64,000 nucleotides of DNA from an uncultured Erwinia sp. (GCA_945290265.1 CALYQW010000017.1:1-64000), one strand, 5' to 3'. Positions 1 through 11,036 are shown, counted from the first letter of the stretch. Notes: generated from the letters alone by a model not told the origin. Translations and numbers: made by a program.

Positions 1-66
1 TCGCCAGTCCGCGCAGCGGAATGGTGAAACGTCGTTGACCTGGCTGTTGCCCTGGCTTTTGCCATA
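1..66 (+). repeat. Dispersed intergenic repeat, copy A (window edge)
   Basis: Bases 1-43 match, by my count at 37 of 43 positions, the reverse complement of 11051-11093. Both copies contain a small hairpin (TCCGC-gca-GCGGA here), then ATGGTGAAACGT, then GTTGACCTGG. The element continues into degenerate hexamers related to TTGACC and TGGCTT up to about position 66. Short reading frames cross it and could be mistaken for the end of xseA, which lies beside der in E. coli, but the match to a second intergenic locus argues for repeat DNA. The element may extend left of the window. Confidence 0.7.
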
Positions 67-101
67 AAAAAAACCCGCACAACCAACTGTACGGGCTTTT
101 T
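65..101 (-). terminator. Rho-independent terminator after der, probably bidirectional
   Basis: CCCGCACA and TGTACGGG can pair (one mismatch) around a short loop, with an A run on the left and a T run on the right. Read on the minus strand it lies about 40 bases after the der stop codon and ends in a long T run, so it probably ends the bamB-der transcript. The A run also lets it work for a plus-strand gene entering from the left. Confidence 0.7.
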
Positions 102-140
102 CTTAAACGGATCAAAGGGGCAATCGCCCCCAACACCACG

Positions 141-1637
141 CTACCGCTTATTCTTCTTCAGATGACTAATCAAACGCTTACGCTTACGCTGCTGCGTCGG
201 CGTTAACAGATTACGCTTTCCCTCATACGGGTTCTCACCCTCTTTAAACTGAATACGAATTGGCGTTCCCATTACCTGCAGTGAGCGACGGAAATAGTTC
301 ATCAGATAACGCTTGTAAGAATCCGGCAGATCCTTCACCTGATTACCGTGGATCACCACAATCGGCGGGTTATAGCCCCCGGCATGGGCATATTTCAGCT
401 TCACGCGACGACCCCGTACCAGCGGCGGCTGATGGTCGTCCGCTGCCATATGCATAATGCGTGTCAGCATTGAGGTGTTAACCCGGCGGGTTGAGCAGTC
501 ATAGGCTTCGGTCACCGATTCAAACAGGTTACCTACCCCGCTGCCATGCAGCGCAGAGATAAAGTGGATGCGCGCAAAGTCGATAAAGCCCAGACGGTAG
601 TCGAGGGTTTCTTTAACTTCTTCGCGTACTTCCTGCGACAGGCCATCCCACTTGTTGACCACAATCACCAGCGAGCGCCCGCTGTTAAGGATAAAGCCCA
701 GCAGCGACAGATCCTGATCGGAGATCCCCTCACGGGCATCAATCACCAGCATCACTACGTTGGCATCTTCAATCGCCTGCAGGGTTTTAATCACCGAGAA
801 TTTTTCCACCGTCTCGGTGATTTTGCCGCGCTTACGCACCCCGGCGGTATCGATCAGAATATAGTCACGCTCATCGCGTTCCATTGGAATATAGATGCTG
901 TCGCGAGTGGTGCCTGGCATATCGTACACCACGACCCGATCTTCACCGAGAATACGGTTAGTCAGCGTTGACTTACCCACGTTAGGACGGCCAACAATCG
1001 CCAGCTTAATCGGCAGATCCAGCGGGTTGAAGTCATCCTCTTCTTCAACCTCTTCACCGTTGGCCGCCGCTTCTTTGGCCGCCAGCTCTGCCCAGTAAGC
1101 TTCGTTTTCTTCTTCTTCCGTCAGCGCTGCCTGCGGCGCAACATCATCCATCCACGGCAGCAGCACCATTTCCAGCAGGCTGGTGACGCCACGACCGTGC
1201 GAAGCCGCAATCGGATGGATTTCACCGAGGCCCAGCGACCAGAAATCCACAATGGCCGAATCCGCGTCCAGACCATCGGTTTTATTCGCTACCAGGAAGG
1301 TTGCTTTTTCGCGCGAGCGCAGGTGTTTGGCAATCGCTTTATCCGCCGGCATTAATCCCGCGCGCGCATCCACCATAAACAGCACCACGTCGGCTTCTTC
1401 AATCGCCAGCAACGACTGTTCCGCCATGCGGGTTTCCACCCCTTCTTCAGTGCCGTCAATACCACCGGTATCAATACAAATGAACTCGCGCCCTTCCACT
1501 TCGGCACGGCCATATTTGCGGTCCCGGGTAAGTCCGGGGAAATCGGCGACCAGCGCATCCCGCGTGCGTGTCAGACGGTTAAAAAGTGTCGATTTTCCCA
1601 CATTGGGACGCCCAACCAGCGCGACCACAGGTACCAT
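141..1637 (-). CDS. der: Ribosome biogenesis GTPase Der (EngA)
   Basis: Der is an essential double-GTPase that helps mature the 50S ribosomal subunit. The 498-residue protein has two G domains, each with a GRPNVGKS P-loop at residues 9-16 and 215-222. DTGG and DTAG switch II motifs and NKTDG/NKWDG specificity motifs are visible. An acidic linker separates the domains and a KH-like C-terminal domain ends in a lysine/arginine-rich tail. The length is close to the E. coli protein (490). It is the last gene of the minus-strand run from pilW, as in E. coli where it follows bamB. An inverted repeat at 1760-1783 separates it from bamB, so it may be partly uncoupled from that gene. Confidence 0.97.
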   Translation of the reverse strand: MVPVVALVGRPNVGKSTLFNRLTRTRDALVADFPGLTRDRKYGRAEVEGREFICIDTGGIDGTEEGVETRMAEQSLLAIEEADVVLFMVDARAGLMPADKAIAKHLRSREKATFLVANKTDGLDADSAIVDFWSLGLGEIHPIAASHGRGVTSLLEMVLLPWMDDVAPQAALTEEEENEAYWAELAAKEAAANGEEVEEEDDFNPLDLPIKLAIVGRPNVGKSTLTNRILGEDRVVVYDMPGTTRDSIYIPMERDERDYILIDTAGVRKRGKITETVEKFSVIKTLQAIEDANVVMLVIDAREGISDQDLSLLGFILNSGRSLVIVVNKWDGLSQEVREEVKETLDYRLGFIDFARIHFISALHGSGVGNLFESVTEAYDCSTRRVNTSMLTRIMHMAADDHQPPLVRGRRVKLKYAHAGGYNPPIVVIHGNQVKDLPDSYKRYLMNYFRRSLQVMGTPIRIQFKEGENPYEGKRNLLTPTQQRKRKRLISHLKKNKR

Positions 1638-1759
1638 AGTGAAGCCTCATTACAATAATTAAGCGCCTGACCGCGTAAATAACCGATGCAGAATCAGCAG
1701 TTTCTGCCACGGAGCTCAGGCCGATGGCGCTAAGAATACCACGCCACGAGAAAAACGAA

Positions 1760-1783
1760 ACGGCCCCTGAATTCAGGAGCCGT
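1760..1783 (-). terminator. Inverted repeat with T-rich tail between bamB and der
   Basis: ACGGC and GCCGT arms with CCTGAATTCAGG between them form a near-perfect palindrome. On the minus strand it is followed by TTTCGTTTTT. It lies in the 173-base gap between bamB and der and could act as a terminator or attenuator, letting only part of the transcription reach der. Confidence 0.6.
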
Positions 1784-1810
1784 CAGATAGCAGCCGAAAC
1801 GGGTACTTAC

Positions 1811-2992
1811 TTAGTGGCGGAAAGCGTAAATTTCGCCGTCTTTGCTCTGGATCAGCAGCTTATCGCTGGCAACCACCGGCTCACTGAGTAAGCCCGAGCT
1901 GTCTACTTTCTGCTGGGAAACAAATCGCCCGTCGTCAGTATTGATCCAGTGCAGATAGCCTTCCGCATCACCCACTACCAGGTAACCGTTATACAGTACC
2001 GGTGAAGTCAGCTGACGGTGCAGCAGATCGCTCTGACGCCAGATACTTACGCCGCCGTCGGTGCTCAGCGCGATCAGACGATCGTCCTGATCCACCAGAT
2101 AGATGCGACCACTATCAACCACCATATCGTGAACTGAACCGATTTCACGTTTCCACAGGATCTGGCCGGAGCGCAGATCCAGCGCGGTCAGATTACCGTT
2201 ATAGGCCAGCGCATACACCACGCCGTCAACCACCACTGGCGTCATGTCAATATCGGCCAGACGGTCAATTTCAGTTGCCCCGCTTGGCTGAGAGATACGC
2301 TGCTGCCAGATAATCTGGCCCTGGTTCATGATCACCGCGCTGACGCGACCGTTATCACCGCCCACAATGGCGGCACCAAAGGCGGTAGCCGGGGCTGACT
2401 CACCGCGCAGGCTGAGTGCCGGCACATCAAGGTTAACTGACCATTTTGCCATGCCGCTGGCCTGATCCAGGGCCTGCAGTATGCCATTGCTGGTATGTAC
2501 CAGCACCAGGCCGTCACTGACCACCGGACGGGATAACACTTCACCGGCCGCTTTGGTCTGCCAGGCCACAGAACCATCGCTGGTATTCAGTGCATAAACC
2601 TGTGCCCGCTCACTGCCAATATAGACATGGGTGGCATCAACCGTCACGCCACCGGACAGCAGTGCCGGATGATTGGCAGAGAAAAAGCCGGTTTTCTCCG
2701 ACAGATCCACTTTCCACTGTTGCTTACCGTCACCGGCATTGAGTGCTTTCACAATGCCGTGGCGATCTGCGGCATAGACAGTGCTTTCCGACCAGCCCGG
2801 ATGCAGGTTCGAATAGAAATCCCCGCTACCGTCACCCACCGAGGTGCTCCACAGTTTTTCGGCGGTAAACTGGTTTTCAACCTTAGGCAGTGGTGACATT
2901 TTCACTACATCTTCTTCTCCACTGAACAATGAGCAGCCGCTCAGCATCGTGACAGAAAGTAGTCCGGGCAGAAGTAACTTACGCAATTCCAT
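1811..2992 (-). CDS. bamB: Outer membrane assembly lipoprotein BamB
   Basis: BamB is a periplasmic-facing lipoprotein of the BAM complex that inserts beta-barrel proteins into the outer membrane. The 393-residue protein begins with a lipoprotein signal peptide with lipobox LSGC, making Cys20 the lipidated residue. The rest consists of repeated blades of the PQQ/WD-like eight-bladed propeller type, with recurring motifs such as VYALNTSDGSVAWQ and LTALDLRSGQILWK. The length matches the E. coli protein (392). It lies downstream of yfgM, as in other enterobacteria. YfgM is a known partner of the secretion and periplasmic chaperone network. Confidence 0.97.
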   Translation of the reverse strand: MELRKLLLPGLLSVTMLSGCSLFSGEEDVVKMSPLPKVENQFTAEKLWSTSVGDGSGDFYSNLHPGWSESTVYAADRHGIVKALNAGDGKQQWKVDLSEKTGFFSANHPALLSGGVTVDATHVYIGSERAQVYALNTSDGSVAWQTKAAGEVLSRPVVSDGLVLVHTSNGILQALDQASGMAKWSVNLDVPALSLRGESAPATAFGAAIVGGDNGRVSAVIMNQGQIIWQQRISQPSGATEIDRLADIDMTPVVVDGVVYALAYNGNLTALDLRSGQILWKREIGSVHDMVVDSGRIYLVDQDDRLIALSTDGGVSIWRQSDLLHRQLTSPVLYNGYLVVGDAEGYLHWINTDDGRFVSQQKVDSSGLLSEPVVASDKLLIQSKDGEIYAFRH

Positions 2993-3037
2993 GAATTCCC
3001 TCTTGTGCCTGTGCAGGCCAATACATACCCGGGCGGA

Positions 3038-3658
3038 TTAGCCCGGCAAATTGTTCACTTTCATCTGAAGCATTTCTTTCAGCGTCGATGACGCATCAGA
3101 AGCGGACCCTTTCTCCCACGCTTCACGCGCGCCCTGGGTGTCGCCTTTGCTGAGCAGCGCTTCGCCACGAATATCAGCGATTATCGCTGTCCAGCCTTCC
3201 CCTTTCACGTTCTCAAGGGTTTTCAGCACGGTATCGGGCTGCTTTTGCTGCAACTGAACGCGCGCCAGCCGCAGGTTCAGTACCGCCTGCAGATTTTCAT
3301 CTTTGGTATCTTTAATGCCGGCCTGTAACTGCGCAGCCGCTTTATCCAGCTGGTTGGCATCAACATAGTGTTTTGCCAGATCCAGCGCTGCCAGCGCACC
3401 ATAAGTATTGTTATTGGCACTGGCAAAATTCGCTGCCGCTTCCAGGGTGGCCGGCTGGCTGCTGTTGATTGCCGTGGTCACCTTCTGATAAGCCGCGGAC
3501 GTATCGCGAGCACTTCTGTCTTCAAGATTATTCCAGTAATTCCAACCCACTAATGCGCCCACGCCAAGAACAGCGCCAATCATCAGCGCTTTACCATTCT
3601 GGCTGAAAAAGTGCTTCAGCGCGCTGACCTGCCGATCTTCGTTGCTATAAATTTCCAC
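3038..3658 (-). CDS. yfgM: YfgM family membrane-anchored TPR protein
   Basis: YfgM is an inner-membrane protein with a periplasmic TPR-like domain; in E. coli it associates with SecYEG and PpiD. I chose the GTG at 3658, giving 206 residues, because GGGAGGG lies just upstream and the protein then begins EIYSNEDRQ, like the E. coli protein. A longer frame from an upstream TTG would bury that ribosome binding site. A membrane segment spans about residues 24-42 (ALMIGAVLGVGALVGWNYW), followed by helical repeats. It sits 35 bases after hisS and 45 bases before bamB, so co-transcription is likely. Confidence 0.93.
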   Translation of the reverse strand: MEIYSNEDRQVSALKHFFSQNGKALMIGAVLGVGALVGWNYWNNLEDRSARDTSAAYQKVTTAINSSQPATLEAAANFASANNNTYGALAALDLAKHYVDANQLDKAAAQLQAGIKDTKDENLQAVLNLRLARVQLQQKQPDTVLKTLENVKGEGWTAIIADIRGEALLSKGDTQGAREAWEKGSASDASSTLKEMLQMKVNNLPG

Positions 3659-3693
3659 GTTATCCCTCCCCTTCAATCGTGATCCCGCCGGGC

Positions 3694-4971
3694 TTAGTGT
3701 TGTAAAGCTGCCACCAGCGCCGTAGCAACATCACTTTGCGCCAGCGTATGCTGTTCGCCTTTACGCAGATCTTTAATTACAACCTGGCCGTTAGCCACTT
3801 CGTCTTCACCCAGCACCAGTGCTACACGGGCACCCCATTTATCAGCACGGGCGAACTGTTTCTTAAAGTTACCACCACCAAAGTTGGTCATCAGTTTAAG
3901 CTCAGGTAACGCATCACGCAGGCGTTCTGCCAGTTGCATTGCCGCGCTCTGCACCCCCTGACCTGAAGCGATAACATAGACATCAACAACGCGTGTCGGT
4001 TCAAATTCCGGGTTAACTGCCTGTACCAGTAATACCAGACGCTCCATTCCCATCGCAAAACCGACTGCCGGCGTTGCCCGGCCGCCCAGCTGTTCCACCA
4101 GGCCATCGTAGCGGCCACCGGCACAGACGGTGCCCTGCGCCCCCAGGCTGTTAGTCACCCATTCAAAGACGGTCTGGTTGTAATAATCCAGACCGCGTAC
4201 CAGACGCTGGTTAATGGTATAGCCAATACCGGCATCGTCCAGCAGGCTGCACAAACCGCTGAAATGTTCGCGTGAGACATCATCCAAATAGTCACCCAGG
4301 GATGGCGCATCGTTGAGCAATGCCTGTACCTCCGGGTTTTTACTGTCCAGTACCCGCAGTGGATTGGTATACATGCGGCGCTTACAGTCTTCGTCCAGTA
4401 CCTCGGTATGCTGCTCAAGGAAAGCCACCAGCGCCTCGCGGTAGCGAGCGCGTGATTCCAGCGAACCGATGGAGTTCAGTTCCAGATGCACATGTTCGGC
4501 AATGCCCAGTGCTTTCCACCAGCGCGCGGTCATCATTATCAGTTCCGCGTCAATATCCGGCCCCTGCAGGCCAAACACTTCGGCACCGATCTGGTGGAAC
4601 TGACGATAACGGCCTTTCTGCGGACGCTCATAGCGGAACATCGGGCCGATATACCATAAACGCTGTTCCTGATTGTACAGCAGACCGTGCTCAATACCCG
4701 CGCGCACGCAGCCTGCGGTGCCTTCCGGGCGCAGGGTCAGGCTTTCGCCGTTGCGGTCATCAAAGGTATACATTTCTTTTTCAACCACATCGGTGACTTC
4801 ACCGATAGCGCGCTTAAATAACGGGGTCTGCTCTACTATCGGCAGGCGAATTTCACTGAAAGCATAACTGCCCAGTACCTGCTTCAGGATCTGCTCAACA
4901 CGCTGCCACATTGCGGTATCAGCAGGCAGGTAGTCGTTCATGCCACGGATGGCCTGGATATTCTTTGCCAC
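3694..4971 (-). CDS. hisS: Histidine--tRNA ligase
   Basis: This cytoplasmic class II aminoacyl-tRNA synthetase charges tRNA-His. The 425-residue protein starts [16 protein letters not shown] and has motif 2 ([16 protein letters not shown]), the histidine-binding motifs [14 protein letters not shown] and GGRYDGL, and motif 3 (GFAMGMERL). A C-terminal anticodon-binding domain of about 90 residues follows. The length equals the E. coli enzyme within one residue. It lies between ispG and yfgM on the same strand with short gaps, the usual enterobacterial arrangement. Confidence 0.98.
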   Translation of the reverse strand: MAKNIQAIRGMNDYLPADTAMWQRVEQILKQVLGSYAFSEIRLPIVEQTPLFKRAIGEVTDVVEKEMYTFDDRNGESLTLRPEGTAGCVRAGIEHGLLYNQEQRLWYIGPMFRYERPQKGRYRQFHQIGAEVFGLQGPDIDAELIMMTARWWKALGIAEHVHLELNSIGSLESRARYREALVAFLEQHTEVLDEDCKRRMYTNPLRVLDSKNPEVQALLNDAPSLGDYLDDVSREHFSGLCSLLDDAGIGYTINQRLVRGLDYYNQTVFEWVTNSLGAQGTVCAGGRYDGLVEQLGGRATPAVGFAMGMERLVLLVQAVNPEFEPTRVVDVYVIASGQGVQSAAMQLAERLRDALPELKLMTNFGGGNFKKQFARADKWGARVALVLGEDEVANGQVVIKDLRKGEQHTLAQSDVATALVAALQH

Positions 4972-5045
4972 TAGCTTTTTCTCACCAAGTTTGTGCTTTG
5001 CAGCCTGCGGCTGTTTTCACCGCAGGCCGACACATTTTCTGTTTA

Positions 5046-6164
5046 CTAATCAACCTGCTGCACAGCAATACGCTGGGATTCATCCAGCATTGTCGCTTTC
5101 GCCCGGATTCGGGCTTCGAGCTGGTCGATCATATTATCGTTATCCAGACGCTCGCGCTGACGAACGCCGTCTTCATAAAAACCGCTTTTTTTGCTGCCGC
5201 CGGTCACGCCCATGGTCGACACCGTGGCTTCGCCCGGGCCATTCACCACACAGCCAATAATTGAAACATCCATTGGCGTGATGATATCTTCCAGACGCTG
5301 CTCCAGCGCATTAACCGTACCAATCACGTCAAACTCTTGACGTGAGCAGGTGGGGCAGGCAATAAAATTGATACCGCGCGAGCGAATACGCAGCGATTTC
5401 AGGATATCAAAGCCGACTTTGACCTCTTCCACCGGATCGGCCGCCAGCGAAATACGCAGGGTATCACCGATACCTTCTGATAGCAGCAGACCGAGGCCAA
5501 TTGCCGATTTCACTGCACCGGCACGGGCTCCACCGGCTTCGGTGATCCCCAGGTGCAGCGGCTGATCGATCTGTCTGGCCAGCAGGCGATAAGATTCCAC
5601 CGCCAGAAAAACATCAGACGCTTTTACGCTGACTTTAAACTGATCAAAGTTAAGACGGTCAAGATGATCCACATGACGCATCGCGGATTCCAGTAACGCC
5701 TGCGGCGTCGGTTCGCCGTATTTTTCCTGCAGGTCCTTTTCCAGCGATCCGCCGTTTACCCCAATACGGATGGGGATATTATGATGGCGCGCGCAGTCCA
5801 CCACCTGACGAATACGCTCTTCATTACCGATATTACCGGGATTGATACGCAGGCAGTCAACGCCATACTCCGCCACTTTAAGCGCAATGCGGTAATCGAA
5901 GTGAATATCCGCCACCAGCGGAACGTTAACCTGTTGCTTAATCAGGCGGAACGCCTCAGCGGCATCCATCGTCGGTACTGAAACGCGGACAATATCCACG
6001 CCAACGCGTTCCAGTGATTTGATTTGATTTACCGTGGCGGCCACATCAGTGGTTTTGGTATTAGTCATGGACTGAACAGCGATTGGAGCGCCATCGCCCA
6101 CCGGCACCTTACCGACGTAAATGCGCGTTGATTTGCGACGGTTTATGGGGGCCTGGTTGTGCAT
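5046..6164 (-). CDS. ispG: 4-hydroxy-3-methylbut-2-enyl-diphosphate synthase IspG
   Basis: IspG converts methylerythritol cyclodiphosphate to HMBPP in the MEP isoprenoid pathway, using a [4Fe-4S] cluster. The start at 6164 ([18 protein letters not shown]) gives 372 residues and matches E. coli; a frame from 6179 adds only MENMN. The cluster ligands are visible as CPTCSR and the later GCVVNGPGE with the conserved Glu. This essential Fe-S enzyme is retained although the local isc operon lacks its scaffold and transfer genes, so clusters must come from another system. It lies between rodZ and hisS. Confidence 0.97.
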   Translation of the reverse strand: MHNQAPINRRKSTRIYVGKVPVGDGAPIAVQSMTNTKTTDVAATVNQIKSLERVGVDIVRVSVPTMDAAEAFRLIKQQVNVPLVADIHFDYRIALKVAEYGVDCLRINPGNIGNEERIRQVVDCARHHNIPIRIGVNGGSLEKDLQEKYGEPTPQALLESAMRHVDHLDRLNFDQFKVSVKASDVFLAVESYRLLARQIDQPLHLGITEAGGARAGAVKSAIGLGLLLSEGIGDTLRISLAADPVEEVKVGFDILKSLRIRSRGINFIACPTCSRQEFDVIGTVNALEQRLEDIITPMDVSIIGCVVNGPGEATVSTMGVTGGSKKSGFYEDGVRQRERLDNDNMIDQLEARIRAKATMLDESQRIAVQQVD

Positions 6165-6205
6165 ATTCATATTCTCCACAATTACTCGCGAGGAAAGCAG
6201 GTGCG

Positions 6206-7228
6206 TTAGTTAGCGCCTACAGTCAGGCGGGCAACCTGGTTATTACGGACAAAACGGCTCAGATCAACAGGTTTTCCTTGGTACTGGATCTGTACAGCAC
6301 CAGGCGCACCAATTTTCAGACGATACGGTGCAGTACCGCTGAGGCTAAGTTTACCGCCACTGCGCTGGGTTCCGCTGAACAGTTTTTTACCCGTTACATC
6401 AGCGACTTCCAGCCAGCATTCGTGGGTGAAGTTCATCACCAGCGCATTGGCGTTAGCCGCAGGCTGACTGATTTGCGCACTGGCCGTTGGCAACGTGTTG
6501 TCTGCCGTTGTGGTTTGTCCCGAGCTGGTGGCTGCAGGCTGATTATCTGCGGACGCTGCAGGCACGGTGTTGGTAGTCTGTGGTGATTGAGTACCAGAAG
6601 GTGACGCCATGGTTGGCTCGGCAGACGGAGAAACTGCGGCTGGCGCAGTTTCGCTGGTTGCCGAAGCCGCTGCGCTGTCCGTAGTGGCCGCTGGCGCAGT
6701 AGTTTCTGCCGGGCTGCTCTGTTTGGTAAGATCGGTCAGCGGAACCGACTGAGAACCGTCTTCGTTACTCACGGCGGCATTTTGATCGGACATGGATACC
6801 AGATCATCCTGGGCCGCTTTATGATTCTGCCACCACCAGGCTCCGGTCAGGCCCACCACTACAAACAGCACCAGCCAGGTAAAGATCATCAGCCAGCCGT
6901 CACGCTTCTTACGCCATTTTCCCAGCGAATAGCTTTGCATTGGCTGAACTTTGGTGGCTTTAACTGGTGCCTGGTGCGCCAGTAAAGGCAGTAGTTCTTC
7001 TTCCGGCACCTGCACCAGACGCGCGTATGAGCGGATATAGCCGCGCAGGAAGGTGGAAGCTAAATCGGGAGACACCCGATCTTCTTCAATCTCACGGATA
7101 GTGGTAAGTTTCAGGCACAGACGCTCAGCAACATTTTGCTGCGTCAGGCCTATAAGTTCACGAGCGCTACGCAGGCGCTCGCCTGTTGAATTTACATTCG
7201 ATTTTTCTTGGTTGGCTTCAGTATTCAT
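6206..7228 (-). CDS. rodZ: Cytoskeletal membrane protein RodZ
   Basis: RodZ anchors MreB to the inner membrane and keeps the rod shape. Of 340 residues, 18-80 form a helix-turn-helix of the Cro/CI type that binds MreB rather than DNA. A basic juxtamembrane stretch precedes one membrane segment at 111-133. A long Thr/Ala/Ser/Pro-rich periplasmic linker leads to a beta-rich C-terminal domain (from about 260) containing HECWLEV. Its start overlaps the end of pilW by 11 bases, implying translational coupling. It lies upstream of ispG as in E. coli. Confidence 0.96.
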   Translation of the reverse strand: MNTEANQEKSNVNSTGERLRSARELIGLTQQNVAERLCLKLTTIREIEEDRVSPDLASTFLRGYIRSYARLVQVPEEELLPLLAHQAPVKATKVQPMQSYSLGKWRKKRDGWLMIFTWLVLFVVVGLTGAWWWQNHKAAQDDLVSMSDQNAAVSNEDGSQSVPLTDLTKQSSPAETTAPAATTDSAAASATSETAPAAVSPSAEPTMASPSGTQSPQTTNTVPAASADNQPAATSSGQTTTADNTLPTASAQISQPAANANALVMNFTHECWLEVADVTGKKLFSGTQRSGGKLSLSGTAPYRLKIGAPGAVQIQYQGKPVDLSRFVRNNQVARLTVGAN

Positions 7229-7946
7229 TCGCTAAAAAGTGCTGGTACTGTATCGATTGTGGAAAAATTCGCGCAAGTTGTGCGCCGAAACGTTGTACGT
7301 CATCGGGGCGCTCAGCCTGCGCAGCGAGGCGAATCTCTAACCACACACTTTCTGCCGCAGCAGGTAAGTTGTGCTGATATACATCTAAAAGCAGCCGCGA
7401 TTCTGCGTATCTACCCTTTCCAAATCGCCTTTCGGCCTCTGCCAGCATAGGCAGTCCTTTGGACGGACTGGCCAGTACCAGTGCCGTCAGCCTTTCACGG
7501 GCATGTACCTGTTGCCCGGCATTCAGATAACAATAACCAGAATTCTCCAGGCTATCATAACAGACATCATTGGCTGAATATTCAGCGGCCTGACGAAATA
7601 ACCGTTGTCCCGCATCATACTGCCCTATTCCGCAGAGAAACGCACCGTAATTATTAAGTACCTGGCGGTTGCGCGGTGCCAGTTGCAACGCCCGGTGATA
7701 ATAGTTTTGCGCAACTACCGAGTCCGCCATCTGCTGAAAATAACGAGCCATAGCCAGCTGCACACGGTAGTCCTGCGGTGATAACTTGAGCGCCCGCTGC
7801 AGATTGCGCCGGGCGGCTGCTGTCTCGCCACGCATAAGATAGTTCAGCCCAAGCTGCAGGCGAATAGTCACCAGCGGTTCAGACGGCTGCGGGGCACGGC
7901 AGCCCGCCAGCAGTACAATGACAATCGCTATCAGTAACAGCGGCAT
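7218..7946 (-). CDS. pilW: PilW-like TPR lipoprotein (type IV pilus biogenesis/stability family)
   Basis: This 242-residue protein begins with a short lipoprotein signal with lipobox LAGC (Cys16) and continues as TPR repeats such as [26 protein letters not shown] and its neighbours. This architecture matches PilW/PilF proteins, which assist secretin assembly in type IV pilus systems. The gene lies between rlmN and rodZ, where many enterobacteria carry pilW but E. coli K-12 does not. No other pilus gene is in the window, so a general envelope role is also possible. The stop codon overlaps the rodZ start. Confidence 0.85.
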   Translation of the reverse strand: MPLLLIAIVIVLLAGCRAPQPSEPLVTIRLQLGLNYLMRGETAAARRNLQRALKLSPQDYRVQLAMARYFQQMADSVVAQNYYHRALQLAPRNRQVLNNYGAFLCGIGQYDAGQRLFRQAAEYSANDVCYDSLENSGYCYLNAGQQVHARERLTALVLASPSKGLPMLAEAERRFGKGRYAESRLLLDVYQHNLPAAAESVWLEIRLAAQAERPDDVQRFGAQLARIFPQSIQYQHFLANEY

Positions 7947-8041
7947 TCTGTCCTCCCTGACCTGCGCAGTGTTTCTCCACCACCAAGGCTAGCAGGCCGG
8001 CACGCCGTTTGCAGTGTTTAAACCCCGTCAGCGTGCCGTTT

Positions 8042-9211
8042 TCAGAGCGCCTTCACAGCGATGTTTTCTCCGGCCATGCGCTTTTTAAGAGTTCGCTTAG
8101 TCCGGTCAATCACTTCTCCTGCCAGTTGTCCACAGGCCGCATCAATATCATCGCCACGCGTCTTACGAACAATAGTCGTAAATCCATATTCCATCAATAC
8201 CTTACAGAAACGGTCAATCCGGCTGTTGGAACTGCGGCCATAAGGCGCACCGGGGAACGGGTTCCACGGGATCAGGTTGATTTTACAGGGCGTGTCTTTC
8301 AACAGCGCAGCCAGTTCATGGGCGTTGTCGGTGCTGTCATTAATATGATCCAGCATCACGTATTCAATAGTGACCCGCCCCTGATTGGCGTTGGATTTAC
8401 TGATATAGCGGCTGACCGCCCCTAAAAAGGTTTCAATATTGTACTTTTTATTAATGGGGACGATTTCATCGCGGATAGTATCGTTTGGCGCATGCAGGGA
8501 AATTGCCAGCGCCACGTCAATCATATCTCCCAGTTTATCCAGCGCCGGCACCACACCGGAGGTAGACAGGGTTACGCGACGTTTGGACAGGCCAAAACCA
8601 AAGTCATCCAGCATGATTTCCATCGCCGGTACCACATTGGTCAGGTTCAGCAGCGGCTCACCCATTCCCATCATCACCACATTGGTGATCGGACGCTGGC
8701 CGGTGACTTTAGTCGCGCCGATAATTTTGGCGGCACGCCAGACCTGGCCAATAATTTCTGATACCCGCAGGTTGCGGTTAAAGCCCTGCTGGGCGGTGGA
8801 GCAGAATTTACATTCCAGCGCGCAGCCGACCTGTGAGGAGACACAGAGCGTGGCGCGATCTTTTTCCGGAATGTAGACCGTCTCGACCTGCTGACCACCC
8901 ACCTGGATTGCCCATTTAATGGTGCCATCTGCCGAGCGCTGTTCTTCCGCCACTTCCGGTGCACGGATTTCAGCCAGATCTTTCAGCTGGTTACGAAACG
9001 CTTTATTAATATCGGTCATCTGCTCGAAGTCATCGCAGCAGTAGTGATAAATCCATTTCATCACCTGGTCGGCGCGGAACGGTTTTTCGCCAAGGCTGAC
9101 GAAAAATTCGCGCATTTGCTGACGGTTTAAATCAAGCAGGTTAATTTTCTGTTTTTCTGGCTGGACGGCGGTAGCAGCGACCGGCGACGGGATGACATTG
9201 CATTCTGACAT
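8042..9211 (-). CDS. rlmN: Dual-specificity rRNA/tRNA methyltransferase RlmN
   Basis: RlmN is a radical SAM enzyme that makes 2-methyladenosine at A2503 of 23S rRNA and A37 of some tRNAs. The 389-residue protein has the radical SAM cluster motif CALECKFC, the SAM-binding GMGEPLLN, and a C-terminal Cys in [14 protein letters not shown] that is the methyl-carrying type. It is another Fe-S enzyme retained here. It lies 95 bases upstream of pilW, the usual position at the head of the rodZ cluster. Confidence 0.97.
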   Translation of the reverse strand: MSECNVIPSPVAATAVQPEKQKINLLDLNRQQMREFFVSLGEKPFRADQVMKWIYHYCCDDFEQMTDINKAFRNQLKDLAEIRAPEVAEEQRSADGTIKWAIQVGGQQVETVYIPEKDRATLCVSSQVGCALECKFCSTAQQGFNRNLRVSEIIGQVWRAAKIIGATKVTGQRPITNVVMMGMGEPLLNLTNVVPAMEIMLDDFGFGLSKRRVTLSTSGVVPALDKLGDMIDVALAISLHAPNDTIRDEIVPINKKYNIETFLGAVSRYISKSNANQGRVTIEYVMLDHINDSTDNAHELAALLKDTPCKINLIPWNPFPGAPYGRSSNSRIDRFCKVLMEYGFTTIVRKTRGDDIDAACGQLAGEVIDRTKRTLKKRMAGENIAVKAL

Positions 9212-9379
9212 AATATTCTCTGGCCTCGTTATTACACGTTATGGCACGGATGATGAGTGAATTTAAATAAACAGCGCCCTGTCGGAGACGACTCCAACAG
9301 GGCGCATAATTCTACTCGTGACGGCGCTAAGGTTAAAGGGCTGTGGGAAAAAATTATCCCAAGCGGCCCTTAACGCAGA

Positions 9380-9811
9380 TTAGCGGGTACGCGGGCAGAC
9401 TTCACCTTCACCGAAGAAATAAGCGATTTCACGCGCGGCAGATTCAGCAGAATCTGAACCGTGGGTCGCGTTTTCAGTGAAGCTGTCAGCATAGTCAGCA
9501 CGCAGAGTACCGGCCAGTGCGTTAGCCGGGTTGGTTGCGCCCATCAGGTCACGGTGACGCTGTACCGCATTTTCACCTTCCAGTACTGAAACCACAACCG
9601 GACCGGAAGTCATAAATTCTACCAGACCATTAAAGAAAGGTTTGCCCTGATGCTCAGCGTAGAAGCCTTCAGCCTGCTCTTTGCTCAGGTGCAGCATTTT
9701 GCTGCCAACAATGGTGAAGCCCGCGCTTTCAAAACGGTTAAAGATAGCGCCGATAACGTTTTTTGCCACCGCGTTTGGTTTAACGATGGAAAAGGTACGT
9801 TCAATAGTCAT
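9380..9811 (-). CDS. ndk: Nucleoside diphosphate kinase
   Basis: Ndk moves the gamma phosphate between nucleoside di- and triphosphates through a phospho-histidine. I start it at 9811 ([12 protein letters not shown]), giving 143 residues, equal to E. coli; the open frame running to 9889 is upstream read-through. The active-site His lies in NATHGSD and the C-terminus ends [10 protein letters not shown]. It sits upstream of rlmN on the same strand with 168 bases between them. In E. coli the next genes outward are pbpC and yfhM, which are absent here. Confidence 0.97.
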   Translation of the reverse strand: MTIERTFSIVKPNAVAKNVIGAIFNRFESAGFTIVGSKMLHLSKEQAEGFYAEHQGKPFFNGLVEFMTSGPVVVSVLEGENAVQRHRDLMGATNPANALAGTLRADYADSFTENATHGSDSAESAAREIAYFFGEGEVCPRTR

Positions 9812-10145
9812 GTTAACCCCTGTCTGACTGTTATAAATTGCCGTGTATGCTTTCCGGCCGGTAAAATCGGCGCAGATTATAGAAGGCATTGTCCGGCTTG
9901 CCTATGAAAGTTTAATAAATTTATACAAAATCCGATCAGTAACGCAAAAATAAGCTGATGCACGCTTAGTCGTTCCGATACAGCCATGTTTTTTATGACT
10001 AAATTGCATCCGGTTATAAATTAATAAAGCCATTATTTATTAATAAGTATTGCACTGTTCATTCGGTTTCAGATTGCACTCTGCCACTTGTGACCGCTGC
10101 TAAAATCCCGGAAACTGACAGCATATTGCTTATCCGGAGGACACC
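9812..10145. other. AT-rich divergent intergenic region between ndk and sseA
   Basis: The 334 bases separate two divergently transcribed genes and must hold both promoters. The middle part (about 9900-10060) is AT-rich with TTTATACAAAAT-like stretches, but I see no firm operator. GGAGGA just before 10146 is a good ribosome binding site for sseA. In E. coli the large genes pbpC and yfhM lie here; I recognise no remnant of either. Confidence 0.5.
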
Positions 10146-11003
10146 ATGACTACCCGTTCCTTTTTTGTCAGCGCTGCGTGGCTGGCAGAGCATCTTAACG
10201 ATCCGCAGATTCAGGTTATTGATGCGCGGATGCTGCCACCGGCCCCGGTACAAACGCGCGATCTGAATCAGGAATACCTGACTGCTCACCTGCCGGATGC
10301 GCCCTGGTTTGATATTGAAGCGCTGTCCGATGGCACCAGCCCGTATCCCCATATGATGCCGCGTGCCGAAGCCTTTGCCGTGGCAATGCGCGAGCTGGGC
10401 ATCAGCAGTGATAAGCACCTGGTGGTGTATGACGAGGGTAATCTGTTCTCTGCGCCCCGCGCCTGGTGGATGCTGCGCCATTTTGGCGTGACGCAGGTGT
10501 CGATTCTGGCCGGTGGGCTGAGCGGCTGGCAGCAGGCGGGACTGCCGCTGGTCAGTGGAACAGTCACGCTGCCAACAGGCGAATTTGAGTCCCGTGCGTC
10601 AGCAACGGACATTGTTTCCGTCACCGAGGTGCTGCTGGCCAGCCATGAGCACAGTGCGCAGATTATTGATGCCCGTGCCGCTAATCGTTTTCGTGGCGAA
10701 GTGGATGAACCGCGTCCAGGCTTGCTGCGCGGGCGGATCCCTGGCAGTCTGAACGTGCCGTGGAATATGCTGGTCAGTCAGGGGCAGCTGAAGTCTGAAG
10801 CGGAATTACGCGCTTTTTTCCACCAGCAGGGGGTGGATGTGTCACAGCCGGTGATTGCCAGCTGTGGTTCGGGCGTGACCGCCGTGGTAGTGATGCTGGC
10901 ACTGGCGACGCTGGGGGCAGAGGATGTCAGGTTGTATGATGGCTCCTGGGGGGAATGGGGGAGTCGGAGTGATTTGCCATTGGTCAATGATGCCGTTGGC
11001 TGA
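10146..11003 (+). CDS. sseA: 3-mercaptopyruvate sulfurtransferase SseA
   Basis: SseA moves sulfur from 3-mercaptopyruvate to thiophilic acceptors. The 285-residue protein has two rhodanese domains. The C-terminal one carries the active-site loop CGSGVTA, the hexapeptide typical of mercaptopyruvate rather than thiosulfate enzymes, and the inter-domain motif RGRIPGSLNVPW is visible. It is convergent with sseB, as in E. coli, with a repeat-rich gap between them. As a sulfur-handling enzyme it lies near iscS, but I see no operon link. Confidence 0.95.
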   Translation: MTTRSFFVSAAWLAEHLNDPQIQVIDARMLPPAPVQTRDLNQEYLTAHLPDAPWFDIEALSDGTSPYPHMMPRAEAFAVAMRELGISSDKHLVVYDEGNLFSAPRAWWMLRHFGVTQVSILAGGLSGWQQAGLPLVSGTVTLPTGEFESRASATDIVSVTEVLLASHEHSAQIIDARAANRFRGEVDEPRPGLLRGRIPGSLNVPWNMLVSQGQLKSEAELRAFFHQQGVDVSQPVIASCGSGVTAVVVMLALATLGAEDVRLYDGSWGEWGSRSDLPLVNDAVG

Positions 11004-11036
11004 TCATTGTTGAGCTTTGCTGTTGATGCTTTTACA

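Noticed and set aside
2-67. Apparent C-terminal end of a plus-strand gene (xseA expected beside der)
   Set aside because: The bases match an intergenic repeat at 11037-11093, and neither short frame gives a recognisable XseA ending.
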